Positions 61,534-64,000 of a stretch of DNA of 64,000 bases are shown here, piece after piece (position 1 is the stretch's first letter; every line of letters starts with the position of its first letter). The notes beneath the pieces are model-generated. The model had not been told where the DNA came from. It saw only the letters and a list, made by a program, of their open reading frames with translations, and ran no database searches. The stretch is from positions 372,001-436,000 of the forward strand of contig CAWABB010000004.1 of the NCBI GenBank assembly GCA_963780165.1. The letters are read 5' to 3'. Source of the stretch: CAWABB01 sp963780165. GTDB lineage: Bacteria > Bacteroidota > Ignavibacteria > UBA10030 > UBA6906. The position numbers were made by a program, and so were the translations under genes.

Positions 61534-64000
61534 ATGCAACGAATACACGCGAAGCTCGGAGGTATCGGCACACTTCTGTCGCTGGTGTTGCTGTCCGGCA
61601 CGGCGTTGTGTCAGAAACTGCAGCTGAACGATCTTGGCTACCTGGAGACGCGCGGCCTCAATGTGCTGGTGTTCAGTAACCAGTACAACGGTTTCTTTTT
61701 TGACGAAAAGACCTCGGGCATTGAGCTCATCCATCATGGCGTGCGAACGGCAACGGGCGGCGCGGTCCGGCTGCAGCCGACGCCCGAACAATGGGACAAG
61801 ATCCCCGTCATGACGGAACGCACGCTGGACAAGAAGAACAATTCCATCGAGCTGAAGCTGCGGTACGAGGACTACGCGTTTGACTCCAGGGTGACTGTGA
61901 CGGCGAAGGACGATGGAGTGATGATTCGTGTCAGCCTCGACACACCTCTCCCTGAACGACTGGTCGGAGCCGCAGGCTTCAATCTTGAATTCCTTCCGTC
62001 CGCGTATTTTGAGAAAACATTCCTGGCCGACGGGCGGCCCGGTATCTTTCCACTCTACCCATCGAGCAGCGTCAACGTCCGGCCGAACGCTGACAAGATC
62101 CCTCAGTTCAACGGATATTCGACGTTTGACGACAGGGGCAGAGGCGAATTTCGTGTCCCCACACCACTCGCCACGTGCACGACGTTGGTTCTGGCGCCGG
62201 AAGACCCGGAACGGTGCGTCAGGATACGATCCGTGACCGGGGATGTGATGCTCTACGATGGTCGTCTCCTTGCACAGAACGGGTGGTTTGTGGTGCGGAG
62301 CGTTCTTCCGGCGAACAAAACAGGCACCGTGGCCGAATGGTACATTGAGCCGAAGACGGTCCCTAACTGGACTCGAGCGCCCGTCATCGGATTCTCGCAG
62401 GCCGGATATCATCCCTCTCAAAGCAAGATCGCGGTCATCGAACTGGACAAGAATGACACACCACGGCCAACCGCAACATTGTATCGCGTAACGCCGGAAG
62501 GCACATTGGTGGAGAAGCTCACAGGCGCCGCAGTGCCGTGGGGAAGATTTCTCAGATATGAGTACGTGCGGTTTGATTTCTCATCGGTGAAGGACAGCGG
62601 CGTGTATGTCATTCAGTATGGCGAACAACGGACGGATGCGTTCCCGATCGGGGCGCAGGTGTACAGCGATGTCTGGCACCCGACGCTTGACGTCTGGTTC
62701 CCTGTTCAGATGGATCATATGTTCGTGAGAGAAGCATACCGTGTATGGCACGGAACTCCCTTCCTCGACGACGCGCTCCAGGCTCCTGTGAATATCAGGC
62801 ATTTTGACGGCTACTGGATGGATTCTACAACCCACACGAAGTACAAGCCGCTGGAACGAATTCCGGGATTGGATGTCGGAGGATGGTTTGATGCAGGCGA
62901 TTTTGACATAGAGACCTGGCACCACTGTTCGACCATCCTGAGTTTCGTGGATTCATGGGAGCACTTCGACCTCAGACGCGACGAGACGTTTGTGGATCAG
63001 AAGACACGGTTCGTCGAAATCCATCGCCCCGACGGCAAACCTGATCTTCTGGAACAAATTGAGCACGGGACTCTCCAGCTCGTGGCGCAATTCAAGAATG
63101 TCGGCTTTGCAGTACGCGGGATCAATTTCCCCCACCTGTATGCCTATCATCACCTGGGAGACGCGGCAACCATCACCGACAATCTCCCGTACAATCCTGC
63201 CCTGCGGCCCTATGAGCGGGATGGACGTACGAGCGGAACCCTGGATGACCGATGGGTTTTCACGCCAAGGATTCCATCGCTCAACTATTCCGCGATCGCG
63301 GCGCTGGCAGCCGCAAGCCGCGCATTGAGGGAGTATGACACGCAGCTCGCGGCCGATGCGCTCTCAACAGCAGAGGGCGCCTGGGAGAAAGAGCGCAAGG
63401 AACCTCCGCCCGCGCAGTTCAGGATGATGCCGTGGTTTCTCAATGGTGCGGAATGCGTAGCAGCGCTGCAACTGTTCGTCACAACGAAAGATGAACAGTA
63501 CTCCAGGCGATTCGCGGAGCTCATCTGGCCTCAACTGGATTCGGCCCTGGTATGGAATATCGCGACCGCCGCACAGGCCGTACCGTACATGCCTCCAGAC
63601 TATCGATCCAAACTTGAACGATACGTTCTGAAATACAGGGATGAGATCGGCAAACTCAATCAGGACAATCCGTACGGGGTTCCCATCGGGACAAGGGGTT
63701 GGGCTGGAAATCATGAGCTGATCGGCTGGGCTACCGCAAACTATTACTTGCACAAGAGTTACCCGACGCTCATCGGGCGCGAGCTGGTCTTCAAAGCCCT
63801 CGACTTCCTGTTTGGCTGCCATCCGTATTCGAATATCTCGTTTGTCTCGGGCGTAGGAACGAACTCGAAAATGAGAACATACGGGAATAACAGGGCGGAT
63901 TTTTCATTCATCGCGGGAGGAGTGGTCCCTGGCGTGCTGCTCCTGAAACCCGACTTCCCGGAGAACAAGGAGGATTGGCCCTTTCTTTGGGGCGAAAACG
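61534..64000 (+). CDS. GH9 glucanase with N-terminal Ig-like domain (partial, runs off window)
   Basis: The frame is open from ATG 61534 (AAGGAGA site) to the window end, 822 residues visible. A signal peptide (LLSLVLLSGTALCQ) is followed by an extra beta-sandwich domain of about 260 residues (LQLNDLGYLETRGLNVLVFS ... GTVAEWYIEPKTVPNW), then an Ig-like CelD N-terminal domain (IGFSQAGYHPSQSKIAVIEL). The GH9 barrel starts near residue 395. GGWFDAGDFD at about 449-458 carries the two catalytic Asp residues, and FLFGCHPYSNISFVSGVG is the conserved late motif. It should cleave beta-1,4-glucan or a related glycan outside the cell. The distal acid/base Glu is beyond the window. Confidence 0.9.
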   Translation, partial: MQRIHAKLGGIGTLLSLVLLSGTALCQKLQLNDLGYLETRGLNVLVFSNQYNGFFFDEKTSGIELIHHGVRTATGGAVRLQPTPEQWDKIPVMTERTLDKKNNSIELKLRYEDYAFDSRVTVTAKDDGVMIRVSLDTPLPERLVGAAGFNLEFLPSAYFEKTFLADGRPGIFPLYPSSSVNVRPNADKIPQFNGYSTFDDRGRGEFRVPTPLATCTTLVLAPEDPERCVRIRSVTGDVMLYDGRLLAQNGWFVVRSVLPANKTGTVAEWYIEPKTVPNWTRAPVIGFSQAGYHPSQSKIAVIELDKNDTPRPTATLYRVTPEGTLVEKLTGAAVPWGRFLRYEYVRFDFSSVKDSGVYVIQYGEQRTDAFPIGAQVYSDVWHPTLDVWFPVQMDHMFVREAYRVWHGTPFLDDALQAPVNIRHFDGYWMDSTTHTKYKPLERIPGLDVGGWFDAGDFDIETWHHCSTILSFVDSWEHFDLRRDETFVDQKTRFVEIHRPDGKPDLLEQIEHGTLQLVAQFKNVGFAVRGINFPHLYAYHHLGDAATITDNLPYNPALRPYERDGRTSGTLDDRWVFTPRIPSLNYSAIAALAAASRALREYDTQLAADALSTAEGAWEKERKEPPPAQFRMMPWFLNGAECVAALQLFVTTKDEQYSRRFAELIWPQLDSALVWNIATAAQAVPYMPPDYRSKLERYVLKYRDEIGKLNQDNPYGVPIGTRGWAGNHELIGWATANYYLHKSYPTLIGRELVFKALDFLFGCHPYSNISFVSGVGTNSKMRTYGNNRADFSFIAGGVVPGVLLLKPDFPENKEDWPFLWGEN

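Noticed and set aside
1..64000. tRNA, rRNA, phage or transposase genes
   Set aside because: None was recognised by eye on either strand; small palindromes and hairpins seen are better explained as operators or terminators.

Overview
The window looks like part of a chromosome from an anaerobic or facultative plant-polysaccharide degrader of the Bacteroidota/Chlorobiota (FCB) group, plausibly an Ignavibacteria-like lineage. Four whole secreted proteins and one fragment end in a type IX secretion (T9SS) sorting domain with the NYPNPFNP-type motif. The large TonB-dependent receptors start with a carboxypeptidase-like regulatory domain. A sensor kinase carries a reg_prop/Y_Y_Y periplasmic part. 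Shine-Dalgarno sites are common, and base composition is GC-rich (about 60% or more by eye, lower around 53-58 kb). No rRNA, tRNA, CRISPR array or intact transposase was seen. The phylum assignment is inference.

Layout. 0-7.1 kb: the tail of a T9SS protein, a GH3 lipoprotein, a secreted GH5, a barrel-like lipoprotein and a convergent GH27 alpha-galactosidase. 7.4-8.4 kb: a branched-chain aminotransferase. 8.4-17.8 kb, all minus strand: a T9SS M6 metalloprotease, a small exported protein, a NarL-type response regulator, two small proteins sharing a CWLxPxGC motif, and a two-component sensor whose propeller region is broken by many frameshifts. Three copies of a 19-bp near-palindrome lie upstream of the protease and the small exported protein; one copy sits exactly 82 bp before each start codon. 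18.1-22.3 kb: a 1383-residue multi-repeat T9SS protein, followed by a strong terminator and a degraded ABC-permease remnant.

22.9-48.9 kb is a pectin/hexuronate utilisation locus on the plus strand: GH28-GH105 fusion, LacI regulator, DUF4350-like protein, TonB-dependent receptor, beta-helix T9SS protein, pectin methylesterase, uxaC, kduD, uxaE, hexuronate MFS transporter, SDR fructuronate reductase, LarA-family racemase/epimerase, gnd, two PfkB sugar kinases, eda, DUF4861-like protein, kduI and a PL10 pectate lyase. Together they would demethylate and cut pectin, import uronates, and channel unsaturated uronate (KduI, KduD) and galacturonate (UxaC, UxaE, reductase) toward KDG, KDPG and triose. 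Mannonate dehydratase (UxuA) is absent. A LarA-family enzyme followed directly by 6-phosphogluconate dehydrogenase sits where it would be expected, which suggests a possible mannonate-gluconate-pentose phosphate branch. This is the most interesting hypothesis here.

49.1-52.8 kb holds xylA and a cytoplasmic-type GH3 behind a clear promoter and LacI-type operator. 53.1-58.1 kb repeats the receptor plus beta-helix/T9SS pair, with a GH3 gene relic just upstream. 58.6-64 kb has a SurA-like exported foldase, a radical SAM/SPASM protein overlapping its stop codon, and a GH9 glucanase that runs off the end.
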